Made by a program: the position numbers and the translations under genes
In this document: positions 43,901 through 53,738 of the stretch, one piece after another
Numbering within the stretch: the stretch's first letter is position 1
Layout of the letters: every line of letters begins with the position of its first letter
Assembly (NCBI RefSeq): GCF_004379255.2
Contig: NC_056051.1
Span: 6,288,062 to 6,352,061, forward strand
Direction of reading: 5' to 3'
Source of the DNA: Salvia splendens
Lineage: Eukaryota > Streptophyta > Magnoliopsida > Lamiales > Lamiaceae
Length of the DNA stretch: 64,000 nt
The notes under the pieces: generated by a model
Databases searched by the model: none
The model's input: the letters and a program-made list of their open reading frames with translations, nothing else
Told to the model about the DNA's origin: nothing

Positions 43901-46150
43901 GACTCTTTTGAATGGTCAGAAGCAGCAGATAAGGCATTTGGAGCTCTCAAATCAGCCATGACATCAGCTCCCGTATTACACCTGCCAGATTTTACCAAAA
44001 CATTTTGTGTAGAGACTGATGCCTGTGACGTAGGTATCGGTGCGGTTTTAATTCAAGAAGGCCACCCCATTGCTTTTTTCAGCCGAAAATTGGGTCCACG
44101 CCGCAGGGTGGCATCCACCTATCACAAAGAACTGTATGCCATTGTTGAGGCGATTCAGAAATGGAGACATTATTTGCTCGGAAGAGAGTTTATCATCCGC
44201 ACCGATCAAAAGAGCTTGAAGGAATTTTTGCAGCAGGTGGTACACACTCCGGACCAACAATTGTACGTCCGTAAATTAATGGGATATAAATTTCGTATTG
44301 AGTACAAAAGAGGCATAACTAACAAGGCGGTAGACGCCCTCTCTCGTCGGGACGCCGTGGATCCGTCGCCTGATTCGTCGACCGAAGCAACCGCACAAGA
44401 ATCAACCGTGTCCGAGAAGGCGTTGCTCGACGCTGAGGCAGATGGGACGCTATTGGCAACGGCGGCTCATCCCGTTCCCATATTACTTGATGTGTTGAGA
44501 AGAGAGACATCCACGTTGAAGGATTTGAAGGAACTGACAGCAAAAATTCAGTCAGGGGAGGCTCCACCTCAGTTTTCCTTCGTCGACGGGTTAATTTATT
44601 TTAATAGGAGGATTTTCATCAGCCCCACATCTGCGATGAAGAGGTTGCTATTGGAAGAGCATCATAATACGCCGGTGGCGGGTCACCCCGGCCAAGATCG
44701 AACCTTCCGTCTCCTTGCGGCGGGTTTTTATTGGCCGAAAATGAGAAAGGATGTTAAGGAGTTTGTCGATGCCTGTGTCATCTGCCAATCGACGAAGTAT
44801 TCAACCCAAAAACCGGCGGGGTTGCTCCAACCTCTCCCGGTTCCATCCCAAGTTTGGGAGGACGTGTCCATGGATTTCATAACCGGGCTGCCGCAATCCA
44901 GAGGGTACACAACTATAATGGTGGTGGTAGACAGACTGTCCAAATATGCTCATTTCGCGGCCCTTCCGACGCGTTTCGACGCCTTCCGTGTAGCCCACCT
45001 TTTTGTCAATACAGTAGTAAGGCATCACGGTTTTCCGAAGACTTTGGTTTCAGATCGTGACTCGGTATTTTTAAATGCGGTGTGGGAGGAAATTCTACGT
45101 CTCAGCGGGACCAAGCTCAACTTCACTACGGCCTACCATCCACAATCAGACGGCCAAACAGAGATTCGGAACAAAGGGCTTGAGCAGTACTTACGTGCAT
45201 TCACGGCGGATAGACCCTCTACTTGGTCGAATTTTTTGCCTTGGGCGGAATTATCCCTAAATTGTTTTCATCACGCCGGGCTTGGGACTTCTCCGTTTCG
45301 TGCATTGTATGGTCGGGAGCCCCCTTTATTGGTCGCCGCCCAGCCCTCGGCTAAAACACCACCTAAGGTAGCCGAGCTTATCAGACAGCGAGGGGAATTG
45401 TTGGAGGAACTGAAGCGGAATTTATCGAGAGCTCAACAGCGAATGCGAGATACGGCGAACAAACATAGGCTTCACATTGAATTTGAGGTTGGCGATTTTG
45501 TATGGTTGAAGTTGCAGCCGTATAGGCAACACTCTGTGGCCAAACCGTTATCTGCCAAGCTAGCCAAACGTTTCTATGGTCCGTTCGAGATTTTGGAGAG
45601 GATTGGCCCAGTGGCGTATAAACTGAGGTTGCCTGAAGGGAGTCGCATCCACAACGTCTTCCACGTCAGTCTACTCCGCGCGTTCGTGGGAAGTAATGAG
45701 GTGATTCCTTTGCCTGACCGATTTATGGGAAACCGACCCATTGCTCAACCGGTGGCGATTTTGGATTCTCAAACAATGTGGCATAAAGGTGCAGCAACCG
45801 AACACGTGTTGGTGCGGTGGTCGGACGGGTCCGAGTCCCCCTCCTGGGAACCGCTTGACGAGTTGCGACGCAAATTTCCTTCGATCCCCCTTGAGGCCAA
45901 GGAGGTACTTAAGGAGGGGGGAGTTGTTAGGAATACATCTATTCCACCAGTGACGGATGAGTCGCCGGGTGTGGACGCTACTCCGACGACACTATCGGGT
46001 GACATGGATTCATCATCAACGGAGGAGGAAGGAGCAGAGGAACGTGGAGAACCATTGGAGGAGGTTAGGGAGAAGATGAAGACGAGAGAGTTAAGGCCTC
46101 GGAAGGGCCTCAAGCGGCCAGAGCGTTTCCAGGACTTCGTGACGAAGTAG
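40997..46150 (+). CDS. Gag-pol polyprotein of chromovirus E with chromodomain
   Basis: One uninterrupted 1,717-residue frame. Gag: a charged N-terminus, then the retrotransposon-gag core (SNWISRVQYYFDHVRMPEED, residues about 230-370) and a zinc knuckle (CWHCPEKYVPGHIC, ~435). Protease DTGSS is near 513. The RT (about 735-900) has FCIDYRALN and FFDDILIY; RNase H has ETDACDVGIGAVL near 1005. Integrase: HHCC finger near 1220 (HHNTPVAGHPG ... CVICQ), D,D35E core (SMDFITGLP, SDRDSVF, GQTE), a GPY/F module (YGPFEILERIG) and a chromodomain (EHVLVRWSDG, SWEPLDEL) that lacks the N-terminal aromatic residues. Chromodomains target integration to particular chromatin in this class. The last ~76 codons lie inside the 3' LTR. 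The ATG at 40997 follows the primer-binding site by 11 bases. Confidence 0.95.
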   Translation: MEIHTESTSAPVVLIGGNAQELVPTIARRHQGNRRDGGGPPRPPPGGDRHPSDGNPTDPLIQGLDRIMERFDQLESRMDNSDRRVDVLENPRFPDTYPPDDDFESDEEAFAEHRESENWRREANPRHQQLGFRDQRQPRGGRRGGAYGARSDYRRDENWQQEEVSDRRLGVHQPRRRSSWDPPPTRGRGWRDNRRASCWDPPPRRDRFTYNQDSDSRHGVKMRAPHFDGSDASNWISRVQYYFDHVRMPEEDRLHYAVMLFDPPAAEWIFNYRNNNRFVSWTEFLEDVRHRFDPQSFKNYIGPLSKLVQTGSVADYHDTFEKYLNRVVGMPDYVLLPIFIEGLKEPIQEKVEMHQPQSLAEAMAIALRLGANQERRWQQTSTGPKKQWSSRESRQPALPGPGPPTTTVPQTSSALPKVAPIRVSNAEKSERSRKGLCWHCPEKYVPGHICAVKLLCYVGEDDEEEDGDHLDGHQQSDEVIRADLSHLHALSSNTRSKPFQVVGTIGSTEVVILIDTGSSHDFLHPRIAEHLKLSLTPIRLFRVYVGNGGSLPCSHVSRRTKLAMQGAEFLIDLHILDIHGPDIILGMEWLESLGKVAADFVGKTLEFHKNGQKFFIQGRLPGPRQISLHSLASLTTHSPAHEFYELVSLDPEDHSATLLSAHPEFPPDLPGEIRQVLDEFEQVFGLPVGLPPARPFDHKIHLLPHTRPVNVRPYRYPYFQKNEIEKQVREMLDQGIIQRSQSPFSSPVLLIRKKDGTFRFCIDYRALNLATVPDHFPIPTADELFDELGKAKFFTKLDLRSGYHQIRMHEADIFKTAFRTHDGHFEFLVMPFGLTNAPSTFQAAMNSIFQPLLRKCVIVFFDDILIYSSTMESHCTHLTEVLSLLLAHKFFVKLSKCVFCSTTVEYLGHLITDGQLVADPAKTAAMTAWPLPRTVKQLRGFLGLTGYYRRFVAHYAVIAAPLTDLLKTDSFEWSEAADKAFGALKSAMTSAPVLHLPDFTKTFCVETDACDVGIGAVLIQEGHPIAFFSRKLGPRRRVASTYHKELYAIVEAIQKWRHYLLGREFIIRTDQKSLKEFLQQVVHTPDQQLYVRKLMGYKFRIEYKRGITNKAVDALSRRDAVDPSPDSSTEATAQESTVSEKALLDAEADGTLLATAAHPVPILLDVLRRETSTLKDLKELTAKIQSGEAPPQFSFVDGLIYFNRRIFISPTSAMKRLLLEEHHNTPVAGHPGQDRTFRLLAAGFYWPKMRKDVKEFVDACVICQSTKYSTQKPAGLLQPLPVPSQVWEDVSMDFITGLPQSRGYTTIMVVVDRLSKYAHFAALPTRFDAFRVAHLFVNTVVRHHGFPKTLVSDRDSVFLNAVWEEILRLSGTKLNFTTAYHPQSDGQTEIRNKGLEQYLRAFTADRPSTWSNFLPWAELSLNCFHHAGLGTSPFRALYGREPPLLVAAQPSAKTPPKVAELIRQRGELLEELKRNLSRAQQRMRDTANKHRLHIEFEVGDFVWLKLQPYRQHSVAKPLSAKLAKRFYGPFEILERIGPVAYKLRLPEGSRIHNVFHVSLLRAFVGSNEVIPLPDRFMGNRPIAQPVAILDSQTMWHKGAATEHVLVRWSDGSESPSWEPLDELRRKFPSIPLEAKEVLKEGGVVRNTSIPPVTDESPGVDATPTTLSGDMDSSSTEEEGAEERGEPLEEVREKMKTRELRPRKGLKRPERFQDFVTK
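45911..45924 (+). other. Polypurine tract of element E (inside the reading frame)
   Basis: AAGGAGGGGGGAGT directly precedes the 3' LTR at 45925 and is also translated (KEGGV). The overlap of a replication signal with coding sequence follows from the gene extending into the LTR. Confidence 0.75.
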
Positions 46151-46572
46151 CACGCCAGCCGCTCGAGGAAATGCCTGAACCAGTTTACTGTTTTATTCTT
46201 GTTTTAGACTACCGTTTGTTTCTGATTATTTTTATTATTATTTTGAACTAATTTTGTGTCGAGCGTTTTATAAGCTCCGTCGGGTTTTCTTTGTTGGTTC
46301 TTTCCCGATGTATAGGATTAGGTCGAACCAACCCTAGGGTCCTAGTATTATAAATAGGGCATATCATTAATTCCGTCATTCAATGAATGAAATATTAGTA
46401 GCCTACTTATCGTGTTTAACACTCTCAAAACCCTACTTTGTTGCCGACGGAAATCTCTTCCGCGCCAACGATCACGTTTTGGCCGCCGACCCTGTTCGCG
46501 GGGCGCCGGAGTTCTTGGTGTTACTCTCGTAACCGGGAAGAATATTTCGACAAGCGAAGGAGTATCATAACA
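45925..46572 (+). repeat. 3' LTR of element E
   Basis: Starts TGTTAGGAATAC, contains the polyprotein stop TAG at 46148-46150 and the TATA box at 46349-46356, and ends TATCATAACA before the target duplicate catcc. Confidence 0.95.
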
Positions 46573-46577
46573 CATCC

Positions 46578-47577
46578 TCTCTCGGCTCCCTATCCGAGGC
46601 ATTGCAATCAGCAAGTGCGTTTGCAAACCATGGCTCAATCTGCTAGTCAAATCCAAAATCAAAACTCCACCGGCTTTAGCTCGCTTGGTGTGGGTGAGCC
46701 GGAACTCAATTCAGTGCATGATTTTTGAAATTGATGATGAAGACAAAGCGGATCTGGAGAGCCATGATCTTCACTACATTCCGTTCACAGATGTCGATAT
46801 CCCTCATGCGTACTTTGTTTTTCTGGAAGTTATCATTGCAAATGGATTGCTTCTTCTGTACTGCTCTTTTGATACCAACTATTCATATGATAAAGTTTAT
46901 ACTCTTCATATATACAATCTGCTACCCTGAGGAGGTCAGGCCGCTTCAGGTGTCGAGTTATGGATTTGGCGTGAGCAAAATAAGGTGGTCTGTGTCATGC
47001 ATACACCCTAGGAACAGGAACATGGAGGCGCCTTGAAGCTGGCACGGCTTCTGGTTTCAGATACTATAATGGTGGACTCATTCTATGTAATGGCAATTTA
47101 CACCGGAAGGTACTAAATGATCCAACTCAAACCTTTTGTCTTATGATCTGTGTTTTTGTCGTTGAAACAGAATGTTTTAGCATCTTCTCTCTTCCCCCTG
47201 AAGACGATGGTGTTCCAATTGGGGATTTGGCTGTTTTGAGTGACTGCTTGTGCTATAAGTATGCGTTGTATGGCGAACTTGTCATCTGGATGCTGAAGGA
47301 ATACCAAGTCGATGAATCTTGGACCATAGAGTATAAGTTGAGTACTAGTTTTGATTTTGGTTGGAATTTTGAGCCGCATGTTGATCCTATTAAACTTTAC
47401 AAAGACGGTGATGTTTTGATGTTGTTGGATGGTGATCAACTCATCTACTACTCCAACAAGACAAGAACTGTTCAACGTGTCGATATGTTTAATGATGAAG
47501 ATGTGAAGGCCTTAATTTTCACTCCTAGCCCTTTCTCATTGAAAAATTTTGAATTTGAAAATGTGATCTCATTTTAG
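46578..47577 (+). pseudogene. F-box pseudogene 4, remainder (after element E)
   Basis: Continues the F-box (SRLPIRGIAISKCVCKPW), then LARLVWV, EIDDEDKADLESHDLHYIPFTD and IANGLLLLYCSF. A stop at 46928 and frame changes near 46980-47010 follow, where part of the KISGQYKVV motif is deleted. The C-terminal frame 47143-47577 is clean (SIFSLPPEDDG, LSDCLCYKY, VIWMLKEYQVDESWTIEYKLS, KLYKDGDVLMLLDG, FEFENVISF). The gene carried its own frame damage as well as the element E insertion, so it may have been dead before E arrived. Confidence 0.85.
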
Positions 47578-49404
47578 TTCATAATTTTAATCTACATTTC
47601 TATATGTATTCATGTAGTGTTTGTTCTAAAATTTCTGTGTCAGTGTTTGGGTTTGACCTTATTTTAGTATATATATTTTGGGATGTTGTCAATAATCCCT
47701 TTGTAGTCCATGGACTTAACAAAATGAAGATCAAAAGACGATAAATAAATTTTGCAAAGCCAAACCCTTTAACGGTATCTCTTTATGACTTGTTCTCAAG
47801 TCCAATACCGTGCAAAACCATAAATATTTAAAACGTATTTATTAAATGGTTAATAAATAAACACAGGCTTAAACTTAGCAGGAACGAACATTAAATTGAT
47901 CATTGAACTTTGAAGAATATTACTACAAAATCATCAATCACATTTCAAATTATTTCCAAATTTTTCTTTATCAATATGCCCATGACTCATTTGAGGGCAG
48001 AATTAATGAATTCATGGGTGTTTTCTCAATTCAAAACAAACTCGTTTAAAGTTTATATGCACTATTTTTAAAATACAATTACTCGCATATATTTGTTGAT
48101 GTTTAATGACTTATATTTAATAATAATAAACTCCCTACTGTTATTCTTATTACTATTATATAAGTATATGAACTAATAATATTTAAAAAATATAAAGTGT
48201 ATATTTGGGTTCGGTGCAACACACGGGGTTGATACTAGTTTTTTAAAAAAGCAAAATGCATTTTTTACTTATTATCTACATATATATGCACATTATATTT
48301 TTGTATAAATTAAACAATAAATCAATATTATATGTAAACTTAAAATGCTAAATTTGAATTCATTTGCTATAAAGTCAATATTCAATTCAAACAATTCCAT
48401 ATTGTAAAATATGCTTACATGATTCGATCTATATATGAGGATAAAATGTGTAAATAACAGTACAATTTTCATTTTTTATTGATGCTGAACTATTCACACT
48501 TTATATATGCAGTACTAGGAGTATTAATTAGCTGACTATTGTTCTATTTTGAAAATTGAAAAGCGTCTCAAAATACATCGTGGCTGATAACCTTAAACTT
48601 CATTTTTGTTATTTTTAAATACATTAAAAATTCACCAAGTTTCGAGGTTAAATAAATTTGTAGTGCTACTCATTTCAAATGTTTGTCTACATTTGTGTGT
48701 TCAGGTTCTAATGTTTGTCTGTTGTGTAGTGTTCGGAATCTAAGGTTTGTTTGTCTTGTAATGTTCGGATTCGAAGGTTTCTTTGTGGTGTAGTGTCCGT
48801 GTTTGGTCTTATCGTGTCGATCCCGACATACACACTATATGTTAGGCCTACCTAGCATATATATTTTGGATGTTGTCTATGATATTGCTCTAGGTCATAA
48901 TGTAAGTCTACATTTGTGTTTTGTCGTTATCCAGTCGTATTCGTGTAGAAAGTTTCTTTATCGTGTGGTCTATGTGTTCGGGTATACTAGGCACGCATGG
49001 TATGTCAAGCCCAGCTTGTGTATATATTGTGGTTGTTGCCTATAATCTCATTCAAGTTGTTGCCTATGATCTCATTCTAGTTCATAATATTAATCTACAT
49101 TTTGTTACGGAGTCGAAGCAACACATATCAAATCACATTATTATTGCATTTGTTCGTGATTGTTTTGTAGGATTTCTTATCGTGTCGTGTTTGGGTTCTA
49201 CTATTTTTTGTTGTGTTGCTATCCGTCTATGAATAGAAATGGATGTACGGAAGCATATAATTAAAAACATAACTTTACTACAACGAGTTCAAGTTTTGGC
49301 ATTTCACACATACCTAGTGTTTAAAAAACCAGACTAAATTGTCATGTTGTTTGGTCCTAAATTCTTATTCACAAAAAATATTGAGTGCACTGCCTCTTCT
49401 AATT
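47578..49404 (+). other. Intergenic DNA with F-box-flank relics
   Basis: 47578-47690 is the usual F-box 3' flank. 47700-48660 is AT-rich without a recognised gene and contains a Helitron-like terminus near 48212-48239. 48680-49120 repeats F-box 3'-flank phrases several times ('ctacatttgtgt', 'aggtttctttgtggtgtagtg', 'cttatcgtgtcgatcc', 'atattttggatgttgtc'). This suggests further F-box copies once stood here and only their flanks remain. Confidence 0.5.
48212..48239 (+). mobile_element. Possible Helitron 3' end
   Basis: An imperfect hairpin (cggtgcaacacacgg) is followed 8 bases later by CTAGT. Plant Helitrons end with a short GC-rich hairpin about 10-12 bases before CTRR and insert at AT. The stem here has a mismatch, and I found no 5' TC end or coding region. 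Confidence 0.3.
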
Positions 49405-49560
49405 TGTCTCTATGTCCGAGGATGATATTGTTATCTGGTAGATGGAGGAGTCCGTGATGAGCAAAGATAATGATTTTGGTGCCAGATTTGATGAGATTGT
49501 TAAACCTATCGATGTGTTCAAAGATTGGCAGCATCTTGGTGTTGTGAGGGGAACGAATTG
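49405..49560 (+). pseudogene. Possible F-box C-terminal relic
   Basis: The frame SEDDIVIW, stop, then EIVKPIDVFKDW echoes the family's EDDIVIWLMKEY ... KPIKLFKDGD with the expected spacing shortened. It is short and divergent. Supporting context is F-box flank sequence upstream and a clear F-box relic downstream. Confidence 0.35.
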
Positions 49561-49653
49561 ATGGTTCTGAAGATATATATCGATATTGGCGGTACTTAAT
49601 TTAATAATTTCTAAAATTCATAGTAGTGATATACGAAACAGTAACACAAACAC

Positions 49654-50207
49654 CAACATGATCTTCACTACATTCCGCTCAAAGATTTCGATATCCCTCG
49701 CGCATGCTCAGAATCAACGGAAGTTATCGCTGCTAATGGATTGCTTCTTCTGTACTCGAACTTATTCTAAAATTCCTCTTTACATATACAATCTGATCAC
49801 TCATCAATATATTGAGCTCTGCTACCCTGACAACCAAACCTTGTTTCAAGAGTTAAAATTTGGATTTCGTGTGAGCAAAATAAGTGAACAATATAGGGTG
49901 GTTGGTATCCATCTGGCAGCCGGATAGTCCTTTCATCATGTATACACCCTCGGAATAGGAACATGGAGGCGCCTTCCAGCTGGCGCAGCTTTTGGTTTCA
50001 CATTCTTTTCCGATGGACGTATTCTATTTAATGGCAACCTCCATTGGACAACTTTTGACATTGAAACAAAATGTTTTAGCACATTATCTGGTCCTCATGT
50101 GCATGTGGTAGTTGGTGAGGCTGGTATGTCTGTTTTGAGGGACTGTCCATGTTATTCTTACATGACTTGTGACAAAGTATTTGTCATCTGGATGATGAAG
50201 GAAACAG
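49654..50207 (+). pseudogene. F-box pseudogene 5a (middle portion)
   Basis: Starts within the acidic linker (HDLHYIPLKDFDIPRA in frame), without an F-box domain, followed by frameshifted IAANGLLLLYS, IYNLITHQYIELCYP, FGFRVSKISEQYRVV and then YTLGIGTWRRL, NGNLHW and LRDCPCYSY. At about 50207, in VIWMMKE, it jumps to the middle of a second copy. A TAG at 49926 and several frame changes break it. Confidence 0.75.
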
Positions 50208-50997
50208 AGCAACAATGGAAGGTATCACTGCTAATGGATTATTTCTTCTGTACTCATCATCAACAAAAGATATTCCTCTTTACATATGCAATCCGATCAC
50301 TCGTGAATATACTGAGCTCTGTTTCCCTTACATCCCAACTCGTGTTTTCATGTTTGGATTTGGCGTGAGAAAAATAAGTGGGCAATATAAGGTGGTCTGC
50401 GTCGATAGAGACGCCGACTCTCATTATGTTACACCCTCGGAATAGGAACATGGAGGCGTGTTGAAGCCGGCGTTGCTTCTAGTTTCAGATTTTGAGGTCA
50501 TAGCATTTTATGCAATGGCAACCTCCATTGGATAGTATATGATTTGAGTGATTACGTATGGATTTGTGGTTTTGATGTTGAAACGGAATGTTTTAGAGTC
50601 CTCTCTGTTCCACCTGGGCGGGATCGAGATGGAGATCGGGATTTGTCTGTTTTGAGGGACTGCCTGTGTTATTCCTACACATGCGAGATACGACTATGAA
50701 CTTGTCATCTGGGTGATGAAGGAATACCAAGTCGAGGATTCTTGGACCATAGAGTACAAGATGAGTGCTATTCGTTTTGATTTTAATTTTGAGTATTCAT
50801 ATGTTCATCCAATTAAACATTTTAAAGATGGCAACATTTTGATTTTGGTGGACCAAACTGATCTCATCTGCTACTCCAACAAGACAAGAACTATTCAACA
50901 TGTTGGTACGTTTAGGGATGCACATAACTGCTTGATTTTCACTCCTAGCTTTTTCTCTCTCAAGAATTTTGGATTCGAGAATGTGATCTCGCTGTAG
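50208..50997 (+). pseudogene. F-box pseudogene 5b (C-terminal portion, fused to 5a)
   Basis: Begins at the family's GLLLLYSS motif (TANGLFLLYSSSTKDIPLYIC in pieces), directly after the end of 5a's VIWMMKE. It continues with NPITREYTELC, FGFGVRKISGQYKVVCVD, and a one-base deletion near 50430, a stop in the CNGNLHW region and a frameshift near 50690. A clean end lies at 50713-50997 (MMKEYQVEDSWTIEYKMS to FENVISL). The head-to-middle join implies a deletion or unequal crossover between neighbouring copies. It shares SVPPGRDRDGD-type wording with pseudogene 6, so the two are close relatives. Confidence 0.78.
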
Positions 50998-51499
50998 TTC
51001 ACCATTTTAGTCTACATTTGTGTGTTCGCGAGTAAGGTTTCTTTGTGGTGTAGTTTTTGGGTTCTATGTATGTGAGCCACTGAGCCACTTCTATGTGTAA
51101 TCTTTTTATCGGTGTGATGTTTGTTCTTTTTATCGTTAGCACATTCTCTGCTTTCGTGGCTTCAATGCCGCTGGTGCCCTCTTCATCCTTGTCGCTGCGG
51201 AAAACCGGATGGTAGTCGTTCACCGGGCTGCCGAGCATGGCATATTGGTAACTTACTCGTTGCTGTTGACATCGGAGACAAAGTGAACTGGTTTTAGTAT
51301 CTTGTAGATTGACTACAGAGGAAAACAGAGAAAAACATGTCGTCCTTTGATTAGGTTTCTTTTTCTCTTTTATTGTGATGATTCGTTGATTTTAGTTTGT
51401 GTTTGTAATGAAATAAGGGTGGAAAAAGGTAATTTGAAAAATGAATTGTAATTATTGTTATACAACTATATATGTGTAGAGTGTAAAGTCTATGTTATT

Positions 51500-52740
51500 C
51501 AGTGGCGGATTCAGAAACTAAATATCGTGGGGTCGAACGAAATATTAATAGTATTATTTAAAATAATTATTTAAATGATTATTTTTATAATTATTTTTTA
51601 ATTTATATAATTATTCTGTGTACCGCTAGTATGCAAACAACATGTATAGTTTTTTGGGATATTGGCGCCTAATATTACAAAACTTTTCAAAAATTTATTT
51701 TTCCCACGAACTTTGAACTTGACATATTATAATATCACAAATTTAAATAGCTGTTGAATTTTTCTCACCGGCGACAAAATTATATTACTCCTACATTAAA
51801 ATGAGATGAATAACCAATCTGGCTTCTAGAGATTTTGTAATCACACTCCAATATCATTTTTAAGTGGTAACCATATCTTATGTGATGTAATAACAAATGA
51901 AATGTAGCCGGATTTTGTCGTTGGTGGAAAAAATTCAACAACTATTTAAATTTGTGATATTATATGCCAAGTTTAATATTTGTAAAAAAACAAATTTTTG
52001 GGAAATTTCAAAATACTTAGGTATCAATATCCCAATTTTTTTTGTAACATCCTAAGTTTTACAAATGTAAAAATAATTTGAATATGAATATGAATATTAA
52101 TATTGAAAAGTTTAATTATAAAATCAAAATTAGAAGAAATTAAGAAGTATTTATTTTATATTTATTGAAGTATGTGTTTATGTTAAATAAAATGATTTAA
52201 TGATATATAAAAAATAAATTTAACCTTAAATGAAATTATTAGATGAGAGTATGAGACATATTTTCTAAAAAACTAATACAAATAAAGAAAGAAAAATTCA
52301 AAGCCTATTTTACAATCAAATACACATAATTCAAGATATTTAATCTAGTGGTAGGAGTATTAATGCTAATCAAATACACGTAATTCTATATGCTAGTATT
52401 CAATTATAGCTTGCTAGGTAAATAATAATATAGGGAATAGAAATCAATAATGATCCAGAAAGACTTTTTGCATTCACCATCTTCAACTTCTATCCTCAAC
52501 CACTGCGCAAAAACCATTTCCGCTTCACTTTCTCAAACCTCTCCATCTCTTAATTCTCGACAACCGCCTCCCACTGCCTCACTTCTTTTCTCTATGCTAG
52601 TCTCCTCATAATCTCACTGCGTTGGGGCGGAATGCGAACACTGTGGGGTCGGAGGCTGATGAAAGGAGCTTTCCAGCGGAACTCCGAGGCCGATGGTGGG
52701 GTCGGCCGACCTCGCCCGACCCCACCTGGATCCGCCGATG
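51500..52740 (+). mobile_element. Non-autonomous hAT-type element (1.24 kb)
   Basis: Left end CAGTGGCGGATTCAG, right end CTGGATCCGCCGATG; the inverted repeats match except for the last few bases. A perfect 8-bp target duplication, atgttatt, flanks it (51492-51499 and 52741-52748), the hallmark size for hAT. The ends match the small element at 55541-55746. The interior is AT-rich with no transposase frame. The subterminal 'cgtggggtcg' and 'cgaccccac' also pair. Confidence 0.8.
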
Positions 52741-52748
52741 ATGTTATT

Positions 52749-53738
52749 ATCCTTATTATAAGATAAAAAAAGAGATTTAATCCCCATGTAACATGGTATA
52801 CGTGTGAAATTAAGTGAATTCGGGATTATGATTCCGCCATGACTTTCGTACGTGAACTAATAAATGTTTAATTTTCACTTTTACTACTTATGACAAATGG
52901 ATTTCAAATTTCACTAATTCACTAACTACTTAAAAAAAGTAGGACTCCTCTTCTACTAACTTTTTGTACCATCTTCTTTACAAAGTCAATTTTTTTTAAA
53001 ACCTAAAAGCAATATCCAACAATTTACACTAAACTCAAATCCATTTTAGTGTAAATGTCATATCAAATATGATTTTACTCTAACCATTTACACTAAACTC
53101 AAACTTAAAAGAATATTCTCCATATTACCCATTTTTTACCCACAAAATTTGAAAAACTCTTAGATTTTGGTTTAGTGTTATCCTAAAGATAGTTATTTTT
53201 TCTCAAAAACCAAAAATAGATTGATTTTTGAATACTATTGGAGCTAAATACCTATCCCTTTTAGGTTTTATGTACCTAGGAGATGGTCTAAGTAGGTAAA
53301 AAATGGGACATCTATTGACAAACTAAGGGAGTAATCAAAGCAATATAAATCAAAGCAAGAAAGAGGGGAAAATATTCTTATAGGGAGAAACAAGTCGAAA
53401 GAAGGAGAAAATATTCACTATATTCACTAGTACTTCTACACCAAAATGGCATTACGAGATGGTATACCCAACTAATAACTTTTTGACAATTAAAAAAATC
53501 CATATCCAATTACACAATCACTATTTAAGGTAATTGCTTAATAGATAGTTATATATTATATGGAAATTACCTAATTATATTTTCAAATAATTATAACGAG
53601 TTATTGCAAAACTATGGAAGGACTAAGTGAATATTTTCTCCTAATTTAGCCCCAATTGAATTGTGCCAAATCCCAGCTCTGCCTCTTCTTCTTCTATCTG
53701 TGATTGAGCAGTGATTCAGTCCAACTCTGAGTCCATTA
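52749..53738 (+). other. AT-rich upstream region of F-box pseudogene 6
   Basis: No gene. Contains repeated 'tttacactaaactcaaa' (about 53022 and 53089) and a MITE-end-like 'taggagatggtctaag' near 53277. The last ~35 bases (gagcagtgattcagtcc) are the conserved F-box leader shared with pseudogene 4. Confidence 0.5.

Larger units (their letters stand above)
40322..46572 (+). mobile_element. Chromovirus (Gypsy) retrotransposon E, complete and open
   Basis: The 6,251-bp element has LTRs of 649 and 648 bp (TGTTAGGAAT...TATCATAACA), the perfect 5-bp duplication catcc on both sides (40317-40321, 46573-46577), a primer-binding site, a single 1,717-codon polyprotein and a purine tract. The LTRs differ at about ten bases plus one indel by my alignment (about 1.6%), so insertion is recent. 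The pre-insertion sequence is seen intact in pseudogene 6 (53786-53790). Domain order RT-RNase H-integrase and a C-terminal chromodomain place it in the chromoviruses, probably the Reina-like branch. It has every part needed for autonomous movement; activity is unknown. Confidence 0.95.
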
